A stretch of 64,000 nt of DNA from Allorhodoferax sp032337135 (GCF_032337135.1 NZ_JAVXZZ010000001.1:434001-498000); one strand, 5' to 3'; shown: positions 43,422-51,697, numbered from the stretch's first letter. The notes: generated by a model from the letters alone, not told the origin. Translations and numbers: made by a program.

Positions 43422-43634
43422 ATGCTGACGAAGTTGCTCATTGTCGCCGTTTTGGTGTTGATCGTTTTTAACCTGTTCCGTGCCCTGGCAGCCTTGCTGA
43501 ACAAGGACAAGGCCAAGGACCCTTCGGCTGTCGTCAGGGCACTGACGATCCGTGTCGCACTCTCGGTGGGGCTGTTCGTCGCGCTGCTCGTGGGGGCCTA
43601 CTTCGGGATCATCCCGACCCACGGCCTGCGCTAA
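43422..43634 (+). CDS. Small twin-transmembrane protein, DUF2909-like
   Basis: 70 residues (MLTKLLIVAVLVLIVFNLFR...IIPTHGLR) with two helices separated by the charged loop NKDKAKDPSAVVRALTIR. This is the layout of small proteins found beside surf1 and ctaE in many betaproteobacteria. An in-frame ATG at 43392 would add ten residues. It is the only + strand gene inside the oxidase region. Function unknown; association with oxidase assembly rests on position. Confidence 0.8.
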   Translation: MLTKLLIVAVLVLIVFNLFRALAALLNKDKAKDPSAVVRALTIRVALSVGLFVALLVGAYFGIIPTHGLR

Positions 43635-43668
43635 AAAAACGGCCCGCCGTACAGTGCACGGCGGGCCG
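43633..43668 (-). terminator. Intrinsic terminator after ctaE
   Basis: An 11-bp GC-rich stem (CGGCCCGCCGT with its complement) and a seven-base loop, followed on the minus strand by seven T. It ends the ctaC-ctaD-ctaG-ctaE transcript and overlaps the stop of the convergent small gene. Confidence 0.92.
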
Positions 43669-43684
43669 CAGTGGGTTTTGACGT

Positions 43685-44548
43685 TTACAGCCAGTAGACA
43701 AACACGAACACGATCAGCCAGACCACGTCCACGAAGTGCCAGTACCATGCCACCGCTTCGAAAGCGAAGTGGTCGTCCTTGGAGAAGTGGCCCTTGAGGC
43801 TGCGGCCCAGGATCACGGCCAGCATGATGGCACCCAGGGTCACGTGCAGGCCGTGGAAACCGGTGGTGATGAAGAAGGTGGCACCGTAGACACCCGCGCC
43901 CAGGGTCAGACCCAGCTCATGGTAGGCGTGGATGTATTCGTAGGCCTGGAAGCCCATGAACACGGCACCCAGCAGGATGGTGGCAGCCAGGCCCCAGACC
44001 AGCTTGGTACGCTGACCAGCGATCAGGGCGTGGTGCGCAATGGTCAGCGTGACACCGGAAGTCAGCAGCAACAGGGTGTTGATGGCGGGAATGCCCCAGG
44101 CACCCATGGGGGTGAAGGCTTCACCCAGCGGGCCGGCATTGGGCCAGGCAGCCTTGAAGCCAGCATAGGGGGTATAGGCCTCTTCGTAGCCACCGAGTTC
44201 GGGCAGGGAGATGCGACGGATGTAGAACAGCACGCCGAAGAAGCAGGCGAAGAACATCACTTCCGAGAAGATGAACCACACCATGCCGATGCGGTAGGAA
44301 CGGTCTTCCCACTTGGTGTACTTGCCGCTGCGGTTTTCGGCGATGACCTCACCGAACCAGCCTACGATCACGTACAGGATGAAGGCGGTACCGAGCAGCA
44401 TGCTCCACACACCAGCTGGCACGCTGTTGAGCTTGAAGATGAAGCCCAGCGCCAGCAGGAAAATGCCTGCAGACAGGAAGGTGGAATAGTTGCTCGCGGC
44501 AGGGACAAAGTAATGTCCCTTGGCTTGCTCGTGGGTTGCGTCAGTCAT
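43685..44548 (-). CDS. ctaE: Cytochrome c oxidase subunit III
   Basis: 287 residues, seven helices. HYFVPAASNYSTFLSAGIFLL near the start, WFIFSEVMFFACFFGVLFYIR and the C-terminal GFHGLHVTLGAIML with WYWHFVDVVWLIVFVFVYWL are the family's conserved blocks. The longer loop after helix 3 (PELGGYEEAYTPYAGFKA) is usual for beta- and gammaproteobacterial aa3 oxidases. It follows ctaG and is closed by a strong terminator. Confidence 0.97.
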   Translation of the reverse strand: MTDATHEQAKGHYFVPAASNYSTFLSAGIFLLALGFIFKLNSVPAGVWSMLLGTAFILYVIVGWFGEVIAENRSGKYTKWEDRSYRIGMVWFIFSEVMFFACFFGVLFYIRRISLPELGGYEEAYTPYAGFKAAWPNAGPLGEAFTPMGAWGIPAINTLLLLTSGVTLTIAHHALIAGQRTKLVWGLAATILLGAVFMGFQAYEYIHAYHELGLTLGAGVYGATFFITTGFHGLHVTLGAIMLAVILGRSLKGHFSKDDHFAFEAVAWYWHFVDVVWLIVFVFVYWL

Positions 44549-44585
44549 GCTTACGTCCTTTTGATACCTGTCTCAATTTTCAAAT

Positions 44586-45155
44586 TCAAGTCCGCGCTTT
44601 CGGTGCCTCGAAGAAGGTGTACGAAAGCGTCACGGTTCCCATATCCCGGCGCAACTCCGGGTTCACCACAAACACCACCGGCATGGTACGCACCTCGCCG
44701 GGCTGGAATGTCTGCTGGCTAAAGCAAAAACACTCGATCTTCTGGAAGTACGGCGTGGCCACGGCGGGTGTCACACTGGGTACCGCCTGACCGACAAACA
44801 CTTGCCGGCTGTTGTTCTTCACGGTGTAGGTGGTGTGCACCACCTCACCGGGACGCACCTTCATGGAAAAGGTTTCGGGGGCCAGTTCCACCGACACACC
44901 GGGCATGGTGTGGCTCAGGAACTCCACCTTGACCCAGCGGGTCATGTCGACCTGCGTGTTCAGCGGTGCCGCCACAGCCTGCGCATTGGTACGGCCATTG
45001 AAGCCGGTGATGCGACAGAACACGTCATAGATCGGCACCAACGCGAAACCAAAGCCAGCAAAGAAGACCGACACGCCGACCAGCTTCCAGGCCAGGCGGC
45101 GGTTGTTCCTCTTGCGGGGCCCTGCGGCCAGGGTCACATCGGCCGCAGTTTCCAT
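44586..45155 (-). CDS. ctaG: Cytochrome c oxidase assembly protein CtaG/Cox11 (CuB insertion)
   Basis: 189 residues from the ATG at 45155. One N-terminal helix (WKLVGVSVFFAGFGFALVPIYDVFCRITG) anchors an immunoglobulin-like periplasmic domain with the copper motif KIECFCFSQQTF and AVPSVTPAVATPYFQKIE. Cox11 delivers copper to CuB in subunit I. It overlaps the small assembly-protein gene upstream by 22 bases. Confidence 0.96.
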   Translation of the reverse strand: METAADVTLAAGPRKRNNRRLAWKLVGVSVFFAGFGFALVPIYDVFCRITGFNGRTNAQAVAAPLNTQVDMTRWVKVEFLSHTMPGVSVELAPETFSMKVRPGEVVHTTYTVKNNSRQVFVGQAVPSVTPAVATPYFQKIECFCFSQQTFQPGEVRTMPVVFVVNPELRRDMGTVTLSYTFFEAPKART

Positions 45156-45289
45156 AGCGCCATCACAAACAGGAAGATCGCGACACCACCAAAGGCCCAT
45201 GCCAGGCGCACGTTGTTGCGCTTGCGGGCCACCCAGACTTCTGCCGGAACAGAGGCCGTTGGGGTGGTGTCTTTCACGTTCTCAGACAT
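45134..45289 (-). CDS. Small cytochrome oxidase assembly protein (51 aa)
   Basis: 51 residues: begins MSENVKDTTPTASV, contains RKRNNVRLAWAFGGVAIFLF and ends WKLRPM. One transmembrane helix is preceded by a basic RKRNN segment that also occurs just before the CtaG helix. Such mini-proteins lie between ctaD and ctaG in many betaproteobacteria. It sits 11 bases after ctaD and overlaps ctaG by 22 bases, so it is part of the oxidase operon. It is easily missed because of its size. Confidence 0.82.
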   Translation of the reverse strand: MSENVKDTTPTASVPAEVWVARKRNNVRLAWAFGGVAIFLFVMALWKLRPM

Positions 45290-45300
45290 GCGTACCCTGC

Positions 45301-46905
45301 TTACTTGATGGTGGGCTGCACGTCAAAGGTGTGGTAGGGCGCGGGCGACGGAACCGTCCACTCCAGGCCGTCAGCACCTTCCCAGGCCTTGGCTTCGGCC
45401 TTCTGGCCACCGCGCACGCACTGGATCACGTTGTAGATGAAGATGAGGTGCGACACACCCAGGATGAAGGCACCGATGGTGGACAGCTGGTTCCACTCGG
45501 TGAACATCAGGGGGTAGTCAGGGATACGACGCGGCATGCCGGACAGACCCACCAGGAACTGGGGGATGAAGGTCAGGTTGAAGCCGACCATGACGACCCA
45601 GAAGTGCAGGCGCCCCATGCGCTCGTTGAGCATGTGACCGGTCCACTTGGGCAGCCAGTAGTACACGGCAGCCATGGCACCCATCACGGTGGTGGGGTAC
45701 AGGGCGTAGTGGAAGTGGGCCACCAGGAAGTAGGCATTGTGGTACTGCGGGTCAGCCGCGGCGTCGGCCAGCACCAGGCCGGTCAGACCACCCCAGCCGA
45801 ACAGGATGACGAAGCCCACGGCGAACAGCATGGGGGTCTCGAAGCTCAGCGAACCGCGCCAGATGGTGGCGATCCAGCAGAAGAACAGCACCGCCAGCGG
45901 CAGCGAGATCAGCATGGTGCTGTACATGAAGTACAGCTGGCCACCGGTAGACATGCCGGAGGTGAACATGTGGTGGGCCCACACGACCACGGACAGACCG
46001 GCGATACCCCACATGGAATAGACCTGTGCCTTGTAGCCGTACACGGGCTTGCGCGAGAAGGCTGACAGCACGTGGGGCACGGCGCCGCAGATGGGCAGCA
46101 GCAGCACGTACACCTCGGGGTGGCCCATGAACCAGAAGATGTGTTGCCACAGCACCGGGTCACCGCCACCAGCGGCATTGAAGAAGTGGGTGCCGAAATG
46201 GCGGTCCATCAGCACCATGGTCACGCCACCAGCCAGAACGGGCATGATGGTGATGAGCAGGATGGCGGTCATCAGGAAACCGTGGGCGAACAGCGGCATC
46301 TTGAACAGGGTCATGCCAGGGGCACGCATGTTCAGGATGGTCACGATCACGTTGATGGAACCCAGGATGGAGGACACACCCAGCATGTGCACGGCGAAGA
46401 TGGCGAAGTCCATGCCCCAGCCACTTTGCACCGACAGAGGCGCGTACATGGTCCAACCCGCGTCCACGGCACCCGGGCCGATGCCGGCCAGGCCCAGGAA
46501 GAACGGCAGCACCAGCATCACAGCGGCGGGCGGCAGAATCCAGAAGCCCCAGTTGTTCAGTCGGGGCAAGGCCATGTCAGGCGCACCGATCATCATGGGC
46601 AGCATGTAGTTGGCCAGACCGGTGGCGGCAGGCATGGCCATGCCGAACACCATGATCAGGCCGTGCAGGCTGATGAGCTGGTTGAACAGCTCGGGCTGCA
46701 GCAACTGCAGACCGGGCTTGAACAGCTCGGCACGTACCGCCAGGATCATCGCGCCGCCGATGAGCAGCATGACGAACGAGAAGATCAGGTACATGATCCC
46801 GATGTCTTTGTGGTTGGTGGTCTGGATCCAGCGCAGGAACCCGTAGGGGTGGTGCGCGTCGTGACCGCCGTCGTGGGGCATATCAGCTGCCAAATCGTGT
46901 GCCAT
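45301..46905 (-). CDS. ctaD: Cytochrome c oxidase subunit I (aa3 type)
   Basis: 534 residues from the ATG at 46905, with AAGGAG seven bases upstream. Twelve helices with the expected metal ligands: WIQTTNHKDIGIMYL, HGLIMVFGMAMPA (low-spin heme), the CuB block QHIFWFMGHPEVYVLLLP with the His-Tyr cross-link site, and VAHFHYALYPTTVMG. This is the catalytic subunit that reduces O2. It is preceded by ctaC and followed by the small assembly protein and ctaG. Confidence 0.98.
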   Translation of the reverse strand: MAHDLAADMPHDGGHDAHHPYGFLRWIQTTNHKDIGIMYLIFSFVMLLIGGAMILAVRAELFKPGLQLLQPELFNQLISLHGLIMVFGMAMPAATGLANYMLPMMIGAPDMALPRLNNWGFWILPPAAVMLVLPFFLGLAGIGPGAVDAGWTMYAPLSVQSGWGMDFAIFAVHMLGVSSILGSINVIVTILNMRAPGMTLFKMPLFAHGFLMTAILLITIMPVLAGGVTMVLMDRHFGTHFFNAAGGGDPVLWQHIFWFMGHPEVYVLLLPICGAVPHVLSAFSRKPVYGYKAQVYSMWGIAGLSVVVWAHHMFTSGMSTGGQLYFMYSTMLISLPLAVLFFCWIATIWRGSLSFETPMLFAVGFVILFGWGGLTGLVLADAAADPQYHNAYFLVAHFHYALYPTTVMGAMAAVYYWLPKWTGHMLNERMGRLHFWVVMVGFNLTFIPQFLVGLSGMPRRIPDYPLMFTEWNQLSTIGAFILGVSHLIFIYNVIQCVRGGQKAEAKAWEGADGLEWTVPSPAPYHTFDVQPTIK

Positions 46906-46970
46906 GGGCAACTCCTTCTTTCTCAATATTCCGCGTTCCAGGGGGCGCTGCCATGCGGCGCCCGTCAGCT

Positions 46971-47786
46971 TCAGGTCTTGGAAGCTGCCTCGATCTCAGC
47001 CTTCTTGGTTTTCAGCCAGGCTTCGAATTCGGCCGGCTCCACCACGTTCACCACGATGGGCATGTAGCCATGCTCCTTGCCGCACAGCTCGGAACACTGA
47101 CCGCGGTAGGTACCCTTGGTATCGACCTTGGCCCAGAATTCGCGCAGGAAGCCGGGCACGGCGTCGCGCTTAACACCGAAGGCGGGCACCCACCAGCTGT
47201 GAATCACGTCGTTGGAGGTCGTGATGAAGCGCACCTTCTTGCCCACGGGCAGCACCAGGGGCTGGTCCACTTCGAGCAGGTAGTGTTCGCCCTTGGGAGC
47301 CAGGTTCTCGATCTGCTCGCGGGGAGTGGACAGGCGGCTGGCGAACTTCACGCCCTGGCCCGGGAACTCGTATTCCCACAGCCACTGGCTACCGGTGACC
47401 TTGACCACCAGATCGGCGTCGGTCTTGGTGTCTTCGTACATCAGCACGGCGTGGTAGGCAGGAATGCCGAACACACCGTAGTCGAGGATCAGCAAGGCGG
47501 CGAACGGTGCCAAGGTCCAGAGCCATTGCTTGCGGCTCTTGGGCTCGGTGAAATCGGCCGCCTTGTGGCCGACCGACTTGCGGTGCTTCCAGAAGGAATA
47601 CAGCATGAGCGCCAACACGCCAAAGAACAGCGTGAGTGCGATCACCATGAAGAGGTTGTGCACATGCAGGGTTTCATGTGCAATGGGGGTCACGGGCTGG
47701 GGAAAACTCCACCGCATTTCAGCCGACGCCACCACCGAACCCAGCGCCAACGCAGCGCCAAGCGCCGACTTTTTCAAGCCATTCAT
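46971..47786 (-). CDS. ctaC: Cytochrome c oxidase subunit II (CuA)
   Basis: 271 residues from the ATG at 47786, chosen over an in-frame GTG six bases upstream because AGGAAG is then correctly spaced. Signal peptide, then two helices (about 45-67 and 90-110), then the cupredoxin domain with GSQWLWEYEFPGQG, STPREQIENLAPKGEHYLLEVDQ and the CuA loop GQCSELCGKEHGYMPIVV. No C-terminal heme c domain, so this is an aa3 and not a caa3 subunit. First structural gene of the oxidase operon. Confidence 0.97.
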   Translation of the reverse strand: MNGLKKSALGAALALGSVVASAEMRWSFPQPVTPIAHETLHVHNLFMVIALTLFFGVLALMLYSFWKHRKSVGHKAADFTEPKSRKQWLWTLAPFAALLILDYGVFGIPAYHAVLMYEDTKTDADLVVKVTGSQWLWEYEFPGQGVKFASRLSTPREQIENLAPKGEHYLLEVDQPLVLPVGKKVRFITTSNDVIHSWWVPAFGVKRDAVPGFLREFWAKVDTKGTYRGQCSELCGKEHGYMPIVVNVVEPAEFEAWLKTKKAEIEAASKT

Positions 47787-47919
47787 ACTCACTTCCTATT
47801 GTTTTTTAAAGCGGATTCCGAGCCTTACCGCCTTCAGCCAGATCAAGATTATTCCATTAAATGCGGCAGGGCCATTCGGCAAAACCCGCAAGGTTTGAAG
47901 GGCACTGCCCTTCGCGCAC

Positions 47920-48150
47920 TCAAAAATTGAAGACGGCGCGGGCTGCAGGCCACACCAGCATCACGACGATGACCAGCGGCGCCACGGCCCAGGACACCTC
48001 CACGGCCACCGACGGATGGAAGTTGTCGGCCTCGCCGCCACGTCGGTGCTGGCGCCAGGCCGACACCAGCATCACGCCGAACACCACGGCAAAAATGACC
48101 AGACACAGCACCATCAGCGCCCAGCGCAGTTCAGCCAACCAGACGATCAT
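47920..48150 (-). CDS. Mini-protein resembling the TM hairpin of cytochrome oxidase subunit II
   Basis: 76 residues, from MIVWLAELRWALMV to ARAVFNF. Two helices are joined by WRQHRRGGEADNFHPSVAVEVSWAVAPL, closely matching the segment that enters the second transmembrane helix of subunit II. The CuA domain is wholly absent. The ATG overlaps the stop of the BioC-like gene by four bases, and full-length ctaC begins 134 bases downstream. It may be an intact accessory subunit, or the surviving half of a duplicated ctaC. The frame is clean, which favours a functional gene. Confidence 0.65.
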   Translation of the reverse strand: MIVWLAELRWALMVLCLVIFAVVFGVMLVSAWRQHRRGGEADNFHPSVAVEVSWAVAPLVIVVMLVWPAARAVFNF

Positions 48151-49073
48151 GGGGTAATTCCTTTTTCCTTGAGTCCCAGCGCGGAACGCATCTGCGCCAA
48201 GGGAATACTGCTGTTTTCCCGCACCGCCATGCGCGGCTGCGGCTTGAATGCGTGGCCGTACACCACCTCGAAGGTGAGCTGGATGCGCCCACCATCGCTT
48301 TCCTGGGCCAGGTCCCGGGCCATGGCAGCGTGCAAGGCATCGCGCCAGCCGCGTGAACGCAGGCCGGGCTGACGCGCCACATGCAGGTTGCGGCCCAGCC
48401 CGCGCAGTTCCTGCAACGCCCGCTGCGGTGTCTCGAAACTCAGGGTGATGCGTTCCATGTCCATCACCGGTTCGGCAAACCCGGCCTGGACCAGCATGTC
48501 GCCCCAGTCGTGCATGTCGGTGAACTCGTGGCTCGGCTCGCCCCAGCCCTGTGCTGCATACAGGGCCCGCAACTCGCGCAGCGTGTCCGGCCCCAGGCAG
48601 GAGAACATCAGGAAGCCGTTCACCTGCAGCAATTCCAGCCAGCGCGCCAGCAGCGCCTGGGGGTCCGCATCCATGTGCAGGGCCATGTTGGCCCAGACCA
48701 TGCCGGCGCCGCCCTCCGGCAGCCCGAGACGCAAGCCCGGCGCCTGCCAGCGCTTCGGACTCCACCACGGTTTTGCTACTGAATCAATAGCTGCCTGCGC
48801 ATATTCCGTGCGGGCATCCTGCACAAAACTGCGTGCATCCGGAAAGACCTCCTGCACCCGCGCGTGGCCCTGCATGCCACCGGCGGCCGGCGCCCAGTGC
48901 ACCCAGCTCGCGGGTGGCCGTGCCATCCAGCCCAGGCGCTCGGCCATGCGGCGCGCCACTTCCTCATGCAACCACGGCGCCCCGTCGCGCAGACCCTGCA
49001 CGTGGGCATGCCGCTGCCAGCGTGCAGCAGCAACGGCATCCAGCGAAGGCGGGCGGAGGGTGGTTTCGGGCAT
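48147..49073 (-). CDS. BioC-like SAM methyltransferase homologue with degenerate SAM motif
   Basis: 308 residues from the ATG at 49073 (MPETTLRPPSLD). The C-terminal half is BioC-like: VWANMALHMDADPQALLARW, GFLMFSCLGPDTLRELR, HEFTDMHDWGDMLVQAGF. The N-terminal SAM-binding motif I, normally an Asp followed by GxGxG, reads HWAPAAGGMQGHARV, so SAM binding in the usual mode is doubtful. A 55-nt repeat lies at residues about 82-100, close to that motif. No bio genes are near. Divergent from comF. Confidence 0.7.
   Translation of the reverse strand: MPETTLRPPSLDAVAAARWQRHAHVQGLRDGAPWLHEEVARRMAERLGWMARPPASWVHWAPAAGGMQGHARVQEVFPDARSFVQDARTEYAQAAIDSVAKPWWSPKRWQAPGLRLGLPEGGAGMVWANMALHMDADPQALLARWLELLQVNGFLMFSCLGPDTLRELRALYAAQGWGEPSHEFTDMHDWGDMLVQAGFAEPVMDMERITLSFETPQRALQELRGLGRNLHVARQPGLRSRGWRDALHAAMARDLAQESDGGRIQLTFEVVYGHAFKPQPRMAVRENSSIPLAQMRSALGLKEKGITP
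48775..48829 (+). repeat. 55-nt dispersed repeat, copy inside the BioC-like gene
   Basis: Opposite to the gene: GCTACTG...ATAGC 17-mer, core TGCCTGCGCA, tail beginning TATTCCGTGCGGGC. It corresponds to residues around TEYAQAAIDSVAK. The tail is diverged in its last third. Confidence 0.75.
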
Positions 49074-49128
49074 GGGGTGTGATCGGCCCGGCAGGCGGCG
49101 GGCCCGAGGCGGCGAGTATATTGGCAGC

Positions 49129-49833
49129 ATGCCACCAGGCTTGTTCACAGGGCTATTGCGCCGCATTCCCAGCCAGTGTGCGGTGTGCCGCCGCTGGCCC
49201 GCCACGCCTGTGTGCGAGCAGTGCGTGCAGGCGTTTGCCCAGCCGCAGTCGCGCTGCACCACCTGCGCCTTGCCGGTGCCCTCCGGGGTGGAGCGCTGCG
49301 GCAGCTGCCTGCGCACCCCGCCCCCGCTCGACCACTGCCTTGCCGCCCTGCCGTACGCCTTTCCCTGGGCACGCCTGATCGCAGACTTCAAGTTTCACGC
49401 CCAGACAGCGCTGGCACCAAGCTTCGCCACCCTGCTGCGCAGCACCCCCTGGGTAGAGCCGGAACTGGAGGCCTGCGACGCGGTGTTGCCCATTCCGCTG
49501 GGGGCACAGCGTTTGCGCGAACGTGGCTACAACCAGGCCGCGGAACTGGCCCGTGCGCTGGAGCCACGCAAGCTCCAGACCCAATGGCTGCTGCGCACCC
49601 GCGACACCCCCGAACAACACCAGCTGGCACGCAGCGAGCGACTGAAGGCGCTCAAAGGCGCCTTCGCGCTGGACCCGCTGCACGCGCCGCGCCTGCAGGG
49701 CGCCCGGGTGGTCCTGATAGACGATGTCATGACCACCGGCTCCACGCTCTTTGAAGCTGCGGGCGTGCTGCGCCAGCACGGCGTCGCGCACATCACCGCG
49801 CTGGCGCTGGCCCGCGCCGACGCGCTGGACTGA
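49129..49833 (+). CDS. comF: ComF family phosphoribosyltransferase-like protein
   Basis: 234 residues. The N-terminus has paired cysteines (QCAVCRRWP, CEQCVQAF, CTTCALPVP, CGSCLRTPP) forming a double zinc site, as usual for ComF/GntX. The C-terminal PRTase-like domain has PIPLGAQRLRERGYNQAAELA and the PRPP-loop-like VVLIDDVMTTGSTLFEA. Associated with DNA uptake or DNA-linked metabolism in other bacteria; the exact reaction is unknown. Divergent from the BioC-like gene, with trmL 25 bases downstream. Confidence 0.88.
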   Translation: MPPGLFTGLLRRIPSQCAVCRRWPATPVCEQCVQAFAQPQSRCTTCALPVPSGVERCGSCLRTPPPLDHCLAALPYAFPWARLIADFKFHAQTALAPSFATLLRSTPWVEPELEACDAVLPIPLGAQRLRERGYNQAAELARALEPRKLQTQWLLRTRDTPEQHQLARSERLKALKGAFALDPLHAPRLQGARVVLIDDVMTTGSTLFEAAGVLRQHGVAHITALALARADALD

Positions 49834-49858
49834 AGCCGCAGACTGCGACAATCCGGTC

Positions 49859-50332
49859 ATGTTCCATATCGTCCTGGTCGAACCCGAAATCCCGCCCAAC
49901 ACGGGCAACGTCATCCGCCTGGCCGCCAACACCGGCTGCACCCTGCACCTTGTCGAGCCATTGGGCTTTAACTTCGACGACAAGCACATGCGCCGCGCCG
50001 GGCTCGACTACCACGAATACGCCACCCTGCGCCGCCATGCCGACTGGGACGCCTTCTTGGCCACCGAGCGCCCGGACCCGGCGCGCATGTTCACCCTGAC
50101 CACGCGCGGCACCCGCAGCCCCTACGAAGTCTCCTTCCAGCCCGGCGACTGGCTGGTCTTCGGCTCCGAGAGCAAGGGCATTTCGGACCACGTGCGCTCC
50201 CACTTCACGCCGCAGACCAGCCTGCGCCTGCCCATGCTGTCCGGACAACGCAGCCTGAACCTGTCCAACGCCGTGGCGGTGACGGTGTTTGAGGCCTGGC
50301 GGCAGAACGGGTTCGGCAGCACCGACCGCTGA
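49859..50332 (+). CDS. trmL: tRNA (cytidine/uridine-34 2'-O)-methyltransferase TrmL
   Basis: 157 residues, the compact SPOUT size of TrmL. Characteristic blocks are MFHIVLVEPEIPPNTGNVIRL, TLHLVEPLGFNFDDKHMRRAGLDY, FGSESKGI and the knot region LSGQRSLNLSNAVAVTVFEAWRQ. It methylates the wobble ribose of certain leucine tRNAs. Located 25 bases after comF in the same direction. Confidence 0.95.
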   Translation: MFHIVLVEPEIPPNTGNVIRLAANTGCTLHLVEPLGFNFDDKHMRRAGLDYHEYATLRRHADWDAFLATERPDPARMFTLTTRGTRSPYEVSFQPGDWLVFGSESKGISDHVRSHFTPQTSLRLPMLSGQRSLNLSNAVAVTVFEAWRQNGFGSTDR

Positions 50333-50380
50333 CCGCATGGAGCCCAAGCGCAACTTGCGGAAAACCGCCACAATACCTAC

Positions 50381-51106
50381 ATGAATACGCAGCCCACCGA
50401 GACGCCCGCCACCGGCCCCGAATCCGACCAGGCCGAACAGGCGTTTCGGCGCCTGTTTGCCGAGCAGCTGAACACGGCGCTGGACCGGCACCGCCATATC
50501 CCGCAGGGGCATGGGCGGGTGCAGGCGGTGGCCTCGCTGTTCGGCATCACGCGCATCACGGCGGGCAAGTGGCTCTCGGGCGAAGGCCTGCCCGAGCTGT
50601 GGCGCCTGCCGCAGATTGCACAGCTGCTCAATGTGGACGCCAATGAGCTGGTGGGCAGCACCACCAACCCCATGCTCATCGACGACCGCTACATCGCACT
50701 GCAGATGCACGGCCAGGACACACCCGATGAGCTGATGCCGCTGTTCCTGCAGCCGGGCACGCTGCAGCACACCAGCATCGTGCCGGGCTGCCTGATCATG
50801 CAGGTCAACGCCACCGACATGCCAGCCTTTGCCGCCGTGGGCGACCTGGTGGTCTACAACCCGGGCATCAAATGGTTCGGTACCGGTGCCGACGTGTACG
50901 TGCTGCGCGTGCAGGGGCGCTATGTGTTGCGCCGTGCCGTGCGCACGCTGCGCGGCGAGATCGTGCTCAGCACCGACCCGGGGCAGATGCAGGAAAGCTT
51001 CAGCCCCACCGACTTCACCTCCGACACCGACCCGGCCAGCCCGCTGATCCACGTGGTGGGCCGGGTGGTGGCCCGCATCCTCACACGCGGCAGCAGCGCC
51101 GCCTGA
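50381..51106 (+). CDS. S24/CI-like transcriptional regulator lacking the autoprotease dyad
   Basis: 241 residues. A helix-turn-helix at about 44-68 (GRVQAVASLFGITRITAGKWLSGEGLP) precedes a LexA/CI-type C-terminal domain (about 125-215) with IVPGCLIMQV and VGDLVVYNPG. Where S24 proteases have the nucleophile (G-x-S-M-x-P) this protein has ATDMPAF (144-150), and the expected Lys position reads YVLRRAVR (181-188). It therefore appears unable to self-cleave and probably acts as a ligand- or oligomer-regulated repressor. Follows trmL by 48 bases; targets unknown. Confidence 0.78.
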   Translation: MNTQPTETPATGPESDQAEQAFRRLFAEQLNTALDRHRHIPQGHGRVQAVASLFGITRITAGKWLSGEGLPELWRLPQIAQLLNVDANELVGSTTNPMLIDDRYIALQMHGQDTPDELMPLFLQPGTLQHTSIVPGCLIMQVNATDMPAFAAVGDLVVYNPGIKWFGTGADVYVLRVQGRYVLRRAVRTLRGEIVLSTDPGQMQESFSPTDFTSDTDPASPLIHVVGRVVARILTRGSSAA

Positions 51107-51130
51107 CGCCCCGCGCTGCGGCGCGCGGCG

Positions 51131-51586
51131 CTATTCGTACTGCCGCACCAGCGACTCGGCCACGCACACGGGCTTGTCGCCCCCCTCTCGCTCGATCGCC
51201 ACTTCCCAGGTGGTCTGGGTGCCGTTGTCGGCAATGGCGCGGCTTTCCAGCAGCTTCAGGCGCGCGCGCAGGCGGCTGCCCACCGGCACGGGGGCCACAA
51301 AGCGCACCTTGTTCAGCCCCACGTTCACCCCCATGCGCACCGAGGACACCACCAGCGCCTCCTCGAAAAAGCGCGGCAGCAGCGAGAGCGTGAGAAAACC
51401 GTGGGCAATGGGTGCACCGAACGGCCCGGCCTGGGCGCGCGCCACGTCCACATGGATCCACTGGTGGTCGCCCGTGGCCTGGGCAAACAGATTGATCTGC
51501 TCCTGCGTCACGGTGACCCAGTTCGATACGGCCACTTCCTGGCCCACACACGCGGCCAGTTCGGCCAAGTTGGCAATGGTTTTCAT
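51131..51586 (-). CDS. MaoC-type (R)-specific enoyl-CoA hydratase
   Basis: 151 residues, single hot-dog domain. The hydratase signature FAQATGDHQWIHVDVARAQ and PFGAPIAHGFLTLSLLP contain the catalytic Asp/His pair. Such proteins hydrate enoyl-CoA to (R)-3-hydroxyacyl-CoA for beta-oxidation or polyhydroxyalkanoate supply. It stands alone, convergent with the S24-like gene and divergent from the bufferin operon. Confidence 0.9.
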   Translation of the reverse strand: MKTIANLAELAACVGQEVAVSNWVTVTQEQINLFAQATGDHQWIHVDVARAQAGPFGAPIAHGFLTLSLLPRFFEEALVVSSVRMGVNVGLNKVRFVAPVPVGSRLRARLKLLESRAIADNGTQTTWEVAIEREGGDKPVCVAESLVRQYE

Positions 51587-51669
51587 GCCGCGACTGTACG
51601 ACGGCCACTGTGCGGGAAGCTGTCGATGCGGTGACAGGCAGGGGCCCGCAAAATTTTTTTCACTGGCTG

Positions 51670-51697
51670 TGTAAGAAGTGGGCGCAGCGCCCGACTA
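51670..51697 (+). promoter_or_regulatory. Candidate ECF-sigma promoter of the bufferin operon
   Basis: TGTAAG (51670-51675) and CGACTA (51692-51697) are 16 bases apart, a spacing and style usual for ECF sigma factors, and lie 86 bases upstream of bufA. DUF2282-type operons are often ECF-controlled, but no sigma gene is in the window. Prediction by eye. Confidence 0.45.

Noticed and set aside
47880..47905. AAACC...GGTTT hairpin before ctaC as a terminator.
   Set aside because: The stem is only five bases and no proper T-tract follows.
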